NCBI RefSeq assembly: GCF_001613425.1
Contig: NZ_BDCI01000036.1
Location: 186,001 to 250,000 of the forward strand
Direction: 5' to 3'
From: Nocardia vulneris
Lineage (GTDB): Bacteria; Actinomycetota; Actinomycetes; Mycobacteriales; Mycobacteriaceae
DNA length: 64,000 nt
The notes under the pieces: model-generated
What the model was told of the DNA's origin: nothing
Databases searched by the model: none
The model's input: the letters and a program-made list of their open reading frames with translations, nothing else
Position numbers and translations under genes: made by a program
Shown: positions 7,858 through 15,349 of the stretch, one piece after another
Position numbering within the stretch: position 1 is the stretch's first letter
How the letters are laid out: the number at the start of each line of letters is the position of its first letter

Positions 7858-8961
7858 TCAGAGGTCGTGCAGGAGTTGCAGGGATTGGGGGTGGCCGAGG
7901 GCGGCGGCGCGTTCGAGCCAGCGCCGGGCTTCCTGCTGGGCCGGGGTGCGGCCGGTCGCGATCAGTGCGGCGGCGCGCAGTACGCCCGGTTCGGACAGGT
8001 CGCCCGGGAAGGGGGCCGATTCCTGCTCGCGCAGGTAGAGGGCGAGGCGGAACATCGAATCCGGATCGTCCGCGTCGGCGCCGCGGCGCAGCCAGTACTC
8101 GCCGCCCGCGGTGTCGCCCTGCTCGAGATACAGCCAGCCGAGGATGGCCATCGCGTCGGCACGACCGCGGCGGATGGCCTCGGTGAGCAGGGCGACGGCG
8201 CGCTCGAGCTCGCCCCGCCGCGCCAGATACAAGCCGAGGGTGCGCATGGCGGTGGGATGCCCGGCCGCCGCCGCGCGTTCGTACCACTGCTCGGCGGATT
8301 CGGCGTCGCCGCGCCGATTCGCGACGACGCCCATATTGCACAGGGCCTCCGGCGATCCGTCCTCGGCCGCGGGGCGCAGCCATCGCTCGGCCTCGTCGAT
8401 CTGGCCGCGTTCCAGATGTACCAGCCCGAGCTGCACGTCCGCGCCCACGCACCCCGCCGCGACCGCGGCCTCCAGCCAGTGCACCGCCTCCGCGATCCGG
8501 CCGTGCGTGCCGCACAGCAACCCGAGATCGGCCATCGCGGTCCCGCTGCCGCGCTCGGCGGCGCGCCGGAACCACTGCTCGGCGCCCGCGAGATCGCTCG
8601 CCTCGCGCAGCAACTGCGCGAGCTGTTCCATCGCGCCGATATCGCCGCGTCCGGCGATCGCCCGCAACGCGTCGAGTCTGCGTTCCCGGGCGGTCGGCAC
8701 CGGGTCCGGCCGCGGATCGAGGAACAGCGGGAGCGCCCCGGTATCCACGGGATACGCGTCGTCGGGGAGTTCGCCGCGTTCGCGCCGGGCGATGGATTCG
8801 CTCCATGCGGCGAACCGGTCGTCGTCGGGACCGATCTCGACCATCCCGTGCGCGATGGTCCCGTCCGGCTGCTTGCCCTGCCACGGAATCAGCAGCCGCC
8901 CGTCGGGCAGTCGCCGCGCTCCCGGCGGGGGCTGCTCCTGCGGGCCTGCGTCGGGAGTCAT
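7858..8961 (-). CDS. Sel1/TPR-repeat protein
   Basis: A 367-aa protein. Residues about 100-350 form a run of about 36-residue helical repeats of the Sel1 type (AEQWFRRAAERGSGTAMADLGLL, AERWLRPAAEDGSPEALCNMGVV, AEQWYERAAAAGHPTAMRTLGLY, GEYWLRRGADADDPDSMFRLALY). Sel1 arrays are protein-interaction scaffolds. The first 95 residues are a separate, non-repeat region (LPDGRLLIPWQGKQPDG). There is no signal peptide, so it is probably cytosolic. It begins 10 bp after the YrhB/Imm35-like gene and is very likely co-transcribed with it. The partner is unknown. Confidence 0.85.
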   Translation of the reverse strand: MTPDAGPQEQPPPGARRLPDGRLLIPWQGKQPDGTIAHGMVEIGPDDDRFAAWSESIARRERGELPDDAYPVDTGALPLFLDPRPDPVPTARERRLDALRAIAGRGDIGAMEQLAQLLREASDLAGAEQWFRRAAERGSGTAMADLGLLCGTHGRIAEAVHWLEAAVAAGCVGADVQLGLVHLERGQIDEAERWLRPAAEDGSPEALCNMGVVANRRGDAESAEQWYERAAAAGHPTAMRTLGLYLARRGELERAVALLTEAIRRGRADAMAILGWLYLEQGDTAGGEYWLRRGADADDPDSMFRLALYLREQESAPFPGDLSEPGVLRAAALIATGRTPAQQEARRWLERAAALGHPQSLQLLHDL

Positions 8962-8971
8962 CGCGGACCTT

Positions 8972-9757
8972 TCAGGCCGAATCGGAGGTGCCGTGCCGGT
9001 AGCCGTTGGCTGCGGCGTAGCCGGCGAGTTGGGAGTCGTAGCTGCTGAGGCTGTCCAGTAGCCAGGTGTCTCCAGTGTCCTTCACTACCACTATCGGCCC
9101 TTTGACGCCGGGCGCGAGCACCGGTGCCGAACCGTCGGTGTACCAGGACGTAGTGGACCAGGGAAACACGAACGCCCAGCCCACATCCGAGACGTGTCCC
9201 TGCGGCGCCAGCTGGAACGGGTCGGCGGGCGTGGCGAAGCGCGCGCTGTGCTGGGCGAGCAGATGCCGGGCGCTGTTGCGCGCGACCCGGATGTCGAGCG
9301 GACCGGTCGCGGTGTTCGGGAACGGCAGGTTCGCGTCCGGCAGGGCGCTCAACTGCCGCCCGCCCGCCACCGAGACGTGACACGGCCTGCTCTGCAGGCG
9401 CAGGAAGATGGTGTGCGCGGTATCGGAGAAGCGCAGCTGCGCGGTGGCGTCCTCGGTGTGCCCGACCAGATGCCTGCCCTGACTCTGCGCCCATTCGCGC
9501 TCGTCCGGCCGCATGCCGAGTTCGACGAACGCGGCGCGGGCCACCGTCATGAGGTCGGCTTCGGCGGACTGCCGGGCGATCAGCTCGACCCGGAAGATCT
9601 GCCTGCTGCCGTCCACGGCCCGCCAGGCGCGCAGCGTCGTCCGGGGCGGCGCCAGTCCGCCGGTGAGCACCGGCCACCAGTCCGCGAGCAGTACCGCCAC
9701 CCACGATTCGAAGTCGGCGGCTCGGGCCAGCGAGATTTCGGTGTGCGATTCGGTCAT
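8972..9757 (-). CDS. YrhB/Imm35-like domain protein
   Basis: A 261-aa protein. The last 80 or so residues (VGWAFVFPWSTTSWYTDGS, then GPIVVVKDTGDTWLLDS, then an LAGYAAANGYRHG end) resemble the YrhB/immunity protein 35 fold, small proteins often tied to polymorphic toxins or acting as chaperones. The first 170 residues are not recognised. ATG at 9757 has GGGGGA upstream; the frame stays open far upstream, but antisense to hemB, and is not real there. It is the first gene of the leftward pair with the Sel1 protein. No toxin-like gene is adjacent in the window. Confidence 0.65.
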   Translation of the reverse strand: MTESHTEISLARAADFESWVAVLLADWWPVLTGGLAPPRTTLRAWRAVDGSRQIFRVELIARQSAEADLMTVARAAFVELGMRPDEREWAQSQGRHLVGHTEDATAQLRFSDTAHTIFLRLQSRPCHVSVAGGRQLSALPDANLPFPNTATGPLDIRVARNSARHLLAQHSARFATPADPFQLAPQGHVSDVGWAFVFPWSTTSWYTDGSAPVLAPGVKGPIVVVKDTGDTWLLDSLSSYDSQLAGYAAANGYRHGTSDSA

Positions 9758-9955
9758 GAAGTCCCCCAGGGGGTCTCGCCCTCCTGTCGGAGTATGCGCC
9801 ATCGATCCGCGGCAGCGGTGTGATTTCGAGCACCGTGGCAGCCGAAGACCAGCCGGGTTCCGGTTCGCCCGGTGCTCGCGGGAAACCGGCAGCTCCGGGG
9901 CGGCCGGACGGGCGGGCGCGCGCCGGGCGCTCGCGACACCGTCCGGCGCCGGGCG

Positions 9956-9961
9956 TATGGT
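9956..9961 (+). promoter_or_regulatory. -10 box of a probable leaderless hemB promoter
   Basis: TATGGT ends 6 nt before the hemB ATG at 9968 and there is no ribosome-binding sequence, as expected for a leaderless transcript. Confidence 0.5.
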
Positions 9962-9967
9962 GCGGAT

Positions 9968-10945
9968 ATGACCGGAATGGACCGCCCACGGCGGTTGCGC
10001 CGTACCCCCGCCCTGCGTCGGCTCGTGGCCGAAACCACACTGCAGCCACGGCAATTGGTGTTGCCGATGTTCGTGGCCGACGGCCTGGAGGAACCGCGGG
10101 AAATCAGTTCGATGCCGGGGGTCGTGCAGCATTCGATGGACTCGCTGCGCAAGGCCGCCGTCGAGGCGGTGACCGCGGGCGTCGGCGGGCTCATGCTGTT
10201 CGGTATCCCGCGCCCGGAGGACAAGGACGCCACCGGCAGTCAGGCCAGTGATCCGGACGGCATTCTGAACCGTGGTCTGCGGGCGCTGTCCGACGAGGTC
10301 GGCTCGGCCACCGTGCTGATGGCCGATACCTGTCTCGACGAGTTCACCGACCACGGGCACTGCGGTGTGGTCGCCGCCGACGGATCCGTGGACAACGACG
10401 CCACCCTGCACCGCTACGTCGAGATGGCGCTGGCCCAGGCCGCCGCCGGCGCTGACCTGCTCGGCACCAGCGGCATGATGGACGGCCAGGTCGGCGCGAT
10501 CCGCCGCGGTCTGGACGCCGTGGGCCGCACCGATACCGGCATCCTGGCCTACGCCGCCAAGTACGCCTCGGCGTTCTACGGCCCGTTCCGCGAGGCCGTC
10601 GCCTCGTCGCTGGAAGGCGACCGGCGCACCTACCAGCAGGACCCGGCGAACCGCCGCGAGGCGATCCGGGAACTGGACCTCGACCTCGCCGAGGGCGCGG
10701 ACCTGGTGATGGTGAAGCCGGCCATGTCGTATCTGGACATCCTGCGCGACGTCGCCGACCACTCGCCGGTGCCGGTCGCGGCCTACCAGATCTCCGGCGA
10801 GTACGCGATGATCACCGCCGCCGCCGAGCGGGGCTGGATCGATCGCCGCGGCGCCGTGCTCGAGTCGCTCATGGGCATCCGCCGGGCCGGGGCGGACATC
10901 GTGCTCACCTACTGGGCGACCGAGGCCGCACACTGGTTGTCGTGA
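9968..10945 (+). CDS. hemB: Delta-aminolevulinic acid dehydratase (porphobilinogen synthase)
   Basis: A 325-aa enzyme condensing two 5-aminolevulinates to porphobilinogen. The Schiff-base lysines lie in YAAKYASAFYGPFRE and MVKPAMSYLD. The metal-site segment reads DTCLDEFTDHGHCG: the first and last cysteines of the zinc triad are kept but the middle one is aspartate, an intermediate between zinc-type and Mg-type enzymes. RLRRTPALRRLV near the N-terminus is typical. It stands apart from the rex-hemACD operon and probably has its own leaderless promoter. Its stop overlaps the next gene's GTG. Confidence 0.97.
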   Translation: MTGMDRPRRLRRTPALRRLVAETTLQPRQLVLPMFVADGLEEPREISSMPGVVQHSMDSLRKAAVEAVTAGVGGLMLFGIPRPEDKDATGSQASDPDGILNRGLRALSDEVGSATVLMADTCLDEFTDHGHCGVVAADGSVDNDATLHRYVEMALAQAAAGADLLGTSGMMDGQVGAIRRGLDAVGRTDTGILAYAAKYASAFYGPFREAVASSLEGDRRTYQQDPANRREAIRELDLDLAEGADLVMVKPAMSYLDILRDVADHSPVPVAAYQISGEYAMITAAAERGWIDRRGAVLESLMGIRRAGADIVLTYWATEAAHWLS

Positions 10946-11481
10946 ACAACCTGCCGAGACCGATCGGCGCGCCGTACCCGCCCGCGCCGCCGCCGCCGAT
11001 GCCGATGCCGACGGATGTGGGTACCGCCCGGCAATTGTGGTGGGGTGTGGTCGGATTCGGTGTCGTCCAGCTGGTCGCGATGGTGCTCGACGGGTTCGCG
11101 CAGCGGCACAGCTTCGCCAAACAGATCTTCGATCAGGCCAAGGAAAAGGACCCGCAGGTCACCATGGCCAGTGTCGAGCTGATGGTGGCGCTGGTCTTCG
11201 TGGTCCTGGTGGTGCTCGGGCTGGCGGTGGCCGGGGTGGCGTTGCTGATCGTGCACCAGTTCGCCCGGGGCAAGCTCTGGGCGCGCACGCTGCTGACCAT
11301 CGCGGGAGTCTGGCTCATCGTGGTCGGGGTCGGCGCGCTGTTCGCGTTCAACTCGGTGACGGGGGCCGCCTCGCTGATCGCCGGCGGTGCCGCGATCGTG
11401 CAGGCGGTGCTCGCGAGTGGCGCCGTTTACCTGGCCCACCGGCCGGAAGCCACCGCGTATTTCCAGGTGAGCCGACGGTGA
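10942..11481 (+). CDS. Proline-rich four-TM membrane protein
   Basis: A 179-aa protein with a Pro-rich N-terminus (APYPPAPPPPMPMP) followed by four hydrophobic segments, at about residues 33-50, 75-100, 115-135 and 140-160. It starts at GTG 10942, overlapping the hemB stop by 4 bp, so it is translationally coupled to hemB. It occupies the position of Rv0513 in M. tuberculosis. Function is unknown; the coupling suggests a membrane role near heme metabolism, which is inference only. Confidence 0.75.
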   Translation: MNNLPRPIGAPYPPAPPPPMPMPTDVGTARQLWWGVVGFGVVQLVAMVLDGFAQRHSFAKQIFDQAKEKDPQVTMASVELMVALVFVVLVVLGLAVAGVALLIVHQFARGKLWARTLLTIAGVWLIVVGVGALFAFNSVTGAASLIAGGAAIVQAVLASGAVYLAHRPEATAYFQVSRR

Positions 11482-11615
11482 ACGACGGGTACCCGAATTT
11501 GTCGGGGCCAGGTCGGCATGTATCGTGAGGGTTGTCACAGTGGACATGGGAACCGGTAGTTGGCTGTCAAGCGTTGTTGTGCGTTGCAGATGGCTCCGGG
11601 GAATCGGAGGCATCA

Positions 11616-11735
11616 ATGCGAGTGGTGATCCAACAGCCGCAGAGCATTCGGCGCGAGCTGGCCGTGTTGAGCCTGCTGGTCCTGTTCGGGGTGGTCACCG
11701 TCGCCGTGCTGCTGCTGCCCGGCCTCACTCGCTGA
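11616..11735 (+). CDS. Small single-TM protein
   Basis: A 39-aa product with a basic/polar head (MRVVIQQPQSIRREL) and one strongly hydrophobic segment (LAVLSLLVLFGVVTVAVLLL). CGGAGG lies 5 nt before the ATG. The frame could start upstream at 11532, but the SD supports 11616. Similar tiny membrane proteins sit at this place in related genomes as I recall. Function unknown. Confidence 0.5.
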   Translation: MRVVIQQPQSIRRELAVLSLLVLFGVVTVAVLLLPGLTR

Positions 11736-11799
11736 TTCTGTCTTCTCCCTTGCCCATTCGCGGTATCCGGCCGATTCGGCGCGCCCTGGTGGATATCGC

Positions 11800-12525
11800 A
11801 TGACCGCCACACACGACGACGCGAATGTGCTGTTCGCCGAGCCGGGTGCGCGCTGGCGGACCACCGCCTACGGGCCGATTCTGTGTCTGATCATTCTGAT
11901 CCTGGAGCTGGCGACCGGGAGCGCCGTGCACTGGTTCGCGCTGCTCTTCTGTGGCTCGCTGATCGCGGGTTTCGTTGTGCTGCAAGTGATCGCCGGACGC
12001 CGCCACGTCAGCGTCGAGCTCACCGACCGCACGCTGCGGCAGGGCACCGAAACGCTGCCGCTCAGCGCCGTCGCCGCGGTGCTGCCCGAACGCGACGAGG
12101 ACGCGTGGGACGACGAGGACTGGGAATCCGCGCGGGCGCTCGGCGAGCTGAGCGGAGTACCGCGCCGGCGCACCGGCATCGGCCTGCGCCTGGCCGACGG
12201 TGGGTTCGTGCAAGCATGGGCGAAAGATCACCGGGCGCTGCGGGACGCGCTCGACACGGCCCTCGGCCGGCCGGCCGATACTGCCCCCGGCGAGCCGGCC
12301 GATACTGCCTCCGGCCAGTCGGCCGATACTGCTGCCGGCCAGCCGACCGACACTGCTGCCGGCCAGCCGACCGACACTGCTGCCGGCCAGCCGGCCGACA
12401 CTGCTGCCGGCCAGCCGGCCGATAAGGCCTCCGGCTCGCCCGCCGGCGATGCCGCCGCGCCGGATCCCGGGCCCGACGCATCAGGCACCGAGAACGAGCC
12501 CAGCGAGAACGGAGCGGACCGATGA
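11800..12525 (+). CDS. Membrane protein with PH-like region and a tandem-repeat tail
   Basis: A 241-aa protein. Two TM helices lie at about residues 23-65 (GPILCLIILILELATGSAVHW and the next hydrophobic run). They are followed by a short beta-rich region (RHVSVELTDRTLRQGTETLPLSAV, then IGLRLADGGFVQAWAKD), similar in style to bacterial PH domains. From residue 156 the tail is an eight-residue repeat, GQPADTAA, in seven clear copies, then an acidic end. The stop overlaps the next start (ATGA). Function is unknown. The tail is probably disordered, and its length may vary between strains. Confidence 0.75.
   Translation: MTATHDDANVLFAEPGARWRTTAYGPILCLIILILELATGSAVHWFALLFCGSLIAGFVVLQVIAGRRHVSVELTDRTLRQGTETLPLSAVAAVLPERDEDAWDDEDWESARALGELSGVPRRRTGIGLRLADGGFVQAWAKDHRALRDALDTALGRPADTAPGEPADTASGQSADTAAGQPTDTAAGQPTDTAAGQPADTAAGQPADKASGSPAGDAAAPDPGPDASGTENEPSENGADR
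12265..12432 (+). repeat. In-frame 24-bp tandem repeat, seven units
   Basis: Seven consecutive 24-bp units encode GxPxDxAx octapeptides. Units at 12337 and 12361 are identical, and the one at 12385 differs from them by one base, pointing to recent expansion. Because 24 is a multiple of three, copy-number change keeps the reading frame. Confidence 0.9.
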
Positions 12526-12770
12526 AGGGTTGGATCGCGGTGGTCGCCGGGGAGTTCGGCTTGGCCGTGCTCGCGCTCGTCGCCGGAGTGGGCAGCTGGC
12601 GCAACGGCATTCGGACCACCACCTTCGCCGCGCTCGATCCGGCGCCGGAATTCGTCGCGACGCGCTACGTGGGGCCGTGGCTGTTGCTCGCCGCGGTGCT
12701 CGGCGCCGTCGCGGGGCTGCTCGTCATCGACGCGGTCACCCGCACGGTGCGGCAGCGCCGCGCGCGCTGA
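12522..12770 (+). CDS. Small two-TM membrane protein
   Basis: An 82-aa protein with TM segments at residues about 4-24 and 50-70 and a basic C-terminus (VTRTVRQRRAR). It overlaps the preceding gene by 4 bp (ATGA), so the two are probably made together and may form a membrane complex. No family recognised. Confidence 0.65.
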   Translation: MKGWIAVVAGEFGLAVLALVAGVGSWRNGIRTTTFAALDPAPEFVATRYVGPWLLLAAVLGAVAGLLVIDAVTRTVRQRRAR

Positions 12771-12821
12771 ACTCGGCCGCGCCGGCCGTTTCGTTTCCCG
12801 ATTCGCGGGAACATCCGACGC

Positions 12822-13061
12822 ATGAAACCCACAGTCCCCGTCAAGCGCACGCTCTTCGGTGTCGCGGCCGCCGGTCTGATCGGCACGGCAACCGTGGTCA
12901 CGGCCGCGGCGGCGCCCGCCGAGGTTTCCGCCGCCGGGCCCGTCGTGTCGCCGCCTGCCCTCGTCCAATCCCCGCCCGCGCCACTGCTGCACGCGCTGCC
13001 CGCGCCGCTGGCCTGCCTCGCGACCACCGGTTCGGCGCTGTTCTGCCTCGGGATCACCTAG
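12822..13061 (+). CDS. Small exported protein with C-terminal cysteine pair
   Basis: A 79-aa protein with a Sec-type signal peptide (VKRTLFGVAAAGLIGTATVV, cleavage likely after the AAAAPA region). A Pro/Ala linker follows, then a short end with two cysteines spaced CX9C (ACLATTGSALFC). It resembles in layout the exported protein starting at 13210. Function unknown. The 3' end, including the stop codon, lies in a 22-bp tandem duplication. Confidence 0.6.
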   Translation: MKPTVPVKRTLFGVAAAGLIGTATVVTAAAAPAEVSAAGPVVSPPALVQSPPAPLLHALPAPLACLATTGSALFCLGIT

Positions 13062-13085
13062 CGTCTGCCTCGGGATCACCTAGCG
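13042..13085 (+). repeat. Perfect 22-bp tandem duplication spanning a stop codon
   Basis: Two exact copies, 13042-13063 and 13064-13085, starting TCTGCCTCGGGATCACCTAG. The first copy holds the last codons and TAG of the exported protein; the second is downstream and untranslated. Confidence 0.9.
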
Positions 13086-13209
13086 CGAGGCCAGGCACTA
13101 GAGTCGCGGCAACCGATATCCGGCGCTGTCCACGGTGGGCCACAATACCGCTGCGGCCGTTAGGATTTCGGCTGTCATTCGGACGTGCCAATCAAGAGGA
13201 CAGGGTTTG

Positions 13210-13443
13210 ATGAACCGGCTTGCTGTGAAAGTCTGTGCCGCACTGGCGTTTGCCACCGCGATCGGGATCGGCGCCGCGCCCGCGGGCGCGAACACCGGCC
13301 TGCCGCTGGAGCCCGCGGCGGTGACCGCGGGCGCGGTCGACGCACCGGTGCTCGTGCCGGACTCCGGTTCCGCGGGCCCGTACAACTCGTTCATGTGCTT
13401 CCTGCACACGATCGTGCCGCAGGCGCCGTGCATGTACGCCTGA
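13210..13443 (+). CDS. Small exported protein with C-terminal cysteine pair
   Basis: A 77-aa protein: signal peptide MNRLAVKVCAALAFATAIGI with cleavage near APAGA-NT, a Pro/Ala/Val-rich middle, then YNSFMCFLHTIVPQAPCMYA with a CX10C pair at the very end. The ATG at 13210 starts a classic signal sequence and has a GA-rich stretch (AGAGGACAGGG) upstream. Layout matches the 12822 protein, though sequence identity is low. Probably secreted with an intramolecular disulfide. Function unknown. Confidence 0.6.
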   Translation: MNRLAVKVCAALAFATAIGIGAAPAGANTGLPLEPAAVTAGAVDAPVLVPDSGSAGPYNSFMCFLHTIVPQAPCMYA

Positions 13444-13464
13444 GCCGGTCCGGCTAGCTCGGCG

Positions 13465-13848
13465 CTAGCCCCAGTTCTGGTAGATGTCGAGCACGCGGCC
13501 GTTGCGGGTGCCGGGCGCGTTCAGGAACAGGGTGATCGTCCCGTCGGGACGATCGGCCGCCTCCATGATCGCCTGCCGCAGCGACGCGTGCACGCCACCG
13601 TTCTCGTCCTTGTAGATCCCGGTGTCGGGCTTCAGGCCGACGCCGATCCGATTGAGCGGCACCACCATGCTGACCAGCGCCGGGATCGGGCCGCCCGCGA
13701 CGGCCTGGGTTTCCGCATGACTCAGTTGCAGCCCCAGCCGATCGGGCTGCGCGACCGGCTCGGCCGCCTGCGCGGCACCCGCGCCGAGCACGATCCCCGC
13801 GCCCACGAGCGCCGTGGACACCGCAGCACTGAACATGGCAAACCGCAT
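13465..13848 (-). CDS. Exported protein of unknown function
   Basis: A 127-aa protein with a signal peptide (MRFAMFSAAVSTALVGAGIV, cleavage after AAQA). The mature part of about 100 residues (GPIPALVSMVVPLNRIGVGL, then TGIYKDENGGVHASLRQAIM) has no cysteine. GAGAGGG just before the ATG at 13848 fixes the start; the frame extends upstream but without a signal peptide there. It converges on the small exported gene to its left. No family recognised. Confidence 0.7.
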   Translation of the reverse strand: MRFAMFSAAVSTALVGAGIVLGAGAAQAAEPVAQPDRLGLQLSHAETQAVAGGPIPALVSMVVPLNRIGVGLKPDTGIYKDENGGVHASLRQAIMEAADRPDGTITLFLNAPGTRNGRVLDIYQNWG

Positions 13849-14011
13849 GAAAACCCTCTCGGCCGATGATTGTTGACGCCCGAGATTACGGGCCGGCAAT
13901 CTGCTGGCCACCGAATACGGCGTAAATAGTGCTCCGGCGTGTTGCGGTGTGCATCACGAGCACCGCCCCCTGTCGTCGCCCCCGTCCGAGCGGGCTGCGA
14001 CACTGGAGGTC

Positions 14012-15349
14012 GTGAGTTCTTCTCCGCGCGTGACCAGCGCATCGGTGCCGGTTTCCGCTCAGCTCTTCGACCGGGCTTGTTCGGTGATTCCGGGTGGGGT
14101 CAATTCCCCGGTGCGCGCCTTCAACTCGGTCGGCGGCACCCCGCGATTCATCGCGTCCGCCAACGGTTACACCCTGGTCGACGCCGACGGCAACGAGTAC
14201 GTCGACCTGGTGTGTTCCTGGGGCCCGATGATTCTCGGCCACGCGCATCCCGAGGTGGTCGACGCGGTGCGCCGCGCAGCGGTCGGCGGCCTCTCGTTCG
14301 GCGCGCCCACCGAGGCGGAGATCGAGCTGGCCGAGGCCATCGCCGCGCGGGTGCAGCCAGTGGATCGGGTCCGCCTGGTGAACTCCGGTACCGAGGCGAC
14401 GATGAGCGCGGTCCGGCTGGCGCGCGGCTACACCGGGCGCGCCAAGATCATCAAGTTCTCCGGTTGCTATCACGGGCATGTCGACGCGTTGCTCGCCGAC
14501 GCGGGGTCCGGCGTCGCGACCCTCGGGCTACCGACCTCGCCCGGGGTCACCGGCGCCCAGGCGGCCGACACCCTCGTGCTGCCGTACAACGATCTCGAGG
14601 CCGTCGCCGCCGCCTTCGCCGCGCATCCGGACTCGATCGCCTGTGTGATCACCGAGGCCGCCGCGGGCAACATGGGCACCGTCGCGCCGCAGCCCGGTTT
14701 CAACGCGGGCCTGCGCCGGCTCACCGCCGAGCACGGCGCGCTGCTCATCATGGACGAGGTGATGACCGGCTTCCGGGTCAGCAAGGCGGGCTGGTTCGGA
14801 CACGAGGGCGTCGTCGCCGACCTCTACACCTTCGGCAAGGTGATGAGCGGCGGCCTGCCCGCCGCCGCGTTCGGTGGCCGCGCCGAGATCATGAATCACC
14901 TGGCCCCGCTCGGCCCGGTCTATCAGGCGGGCACGCTGTCCGGGAACCCGGTCGCGGTCGCCGCCGGGCTTGCCACGCTGCGCGCGGCCGACGACGCGGT
15001 GTACGCGGCGCTGGACCGCAATGCCCAGCGGCTGGGCGCGCTCTTCGGCGAAGCGCTGGGTGCGGCCGGGGTCGAGCATCGGGTGCAGTTCGCGGGCAAT
15101 ATGGTGAGCGTGTTCTTCACCGAACGCCCGGTCACCGACTACGCCGCCGCCAAGGCGAGCCAGACCTGGCGCTACCCCGCGTTCTTCCACGCCCTGCTGG
15201 ACGGTGGCGTGTACGCGCCGCCGAGCGCGTTCGAGACCTGGTTCGTCTCCGCGGCGCTCGACGAGGACGCGTTCGACCGTATCGCCGCAGCCCTGCCCGC
15301 CGCCGCACACGCGGCCGCGGCCGCCACTCCCGAAGGATCCCGCGCGTGA
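14012..15349 (+). CDS. hemL: Glutamate-1-semialdehyde 2,1-aminomutase
   Basis: About 445 aa; a class-III PLP aminotransferase that converts GSA to 5-aminolevulinate. Seen: AQLFDRACSVIPGGVNSPVRAF near the start, LVNSGTEATMSAVRLARG, the aspartate motif LLIMDEVMTGFR, and the PLP lysine in LYTFGKVMSGGLPAAAFGG. The start is uncertain. GTG at 14012 follows GGAGG by only 2 nt, and GTG at 14030 lies 20 nt away; the family similarity begins at about residue 10. It works with HemA and HemB, encoded upstream. The stop overlaps the next gene's GTG. Confidence 0.95.
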   Translation: MSSSPRVTSASVPVSAQLFDRACSVIPGGVNSPVRAFNSVGGTPRFIASANGYTLVDADGNEYVDLVCSWGPMILGHAHPEVVDAVRRAAVGGLSFGAPTEAEIELAEAIAARVQPVDRVRLVNSGTEATMSAVRLARGYTGRAKIIKFSGCYHGHVDALLADAGSGVATLGLPTSPGVTGAQAADTLVLPYNDLEAVAAAFAAHPDSIACVITEAAAGNMGTVAPQPGFNAGLRRLTAEHGALLIMDEVMTGFRVSKAGWFGHEGVVADLYTFGKVMSGGLPAAAFGGRAEIMNHLAPLGPVYQAGTLSGNPVAVAAGLATLRAADDAVYAALDRNAQRLGALFGEALGAAGVEHRVQFAGNMVSVFFTERPVTDYAAAKASQTWRYPAFFHALLDGGVYAPPSAFETWFVSAALDEDAFDRIAAALPAAAHAAAAATPEGSRA

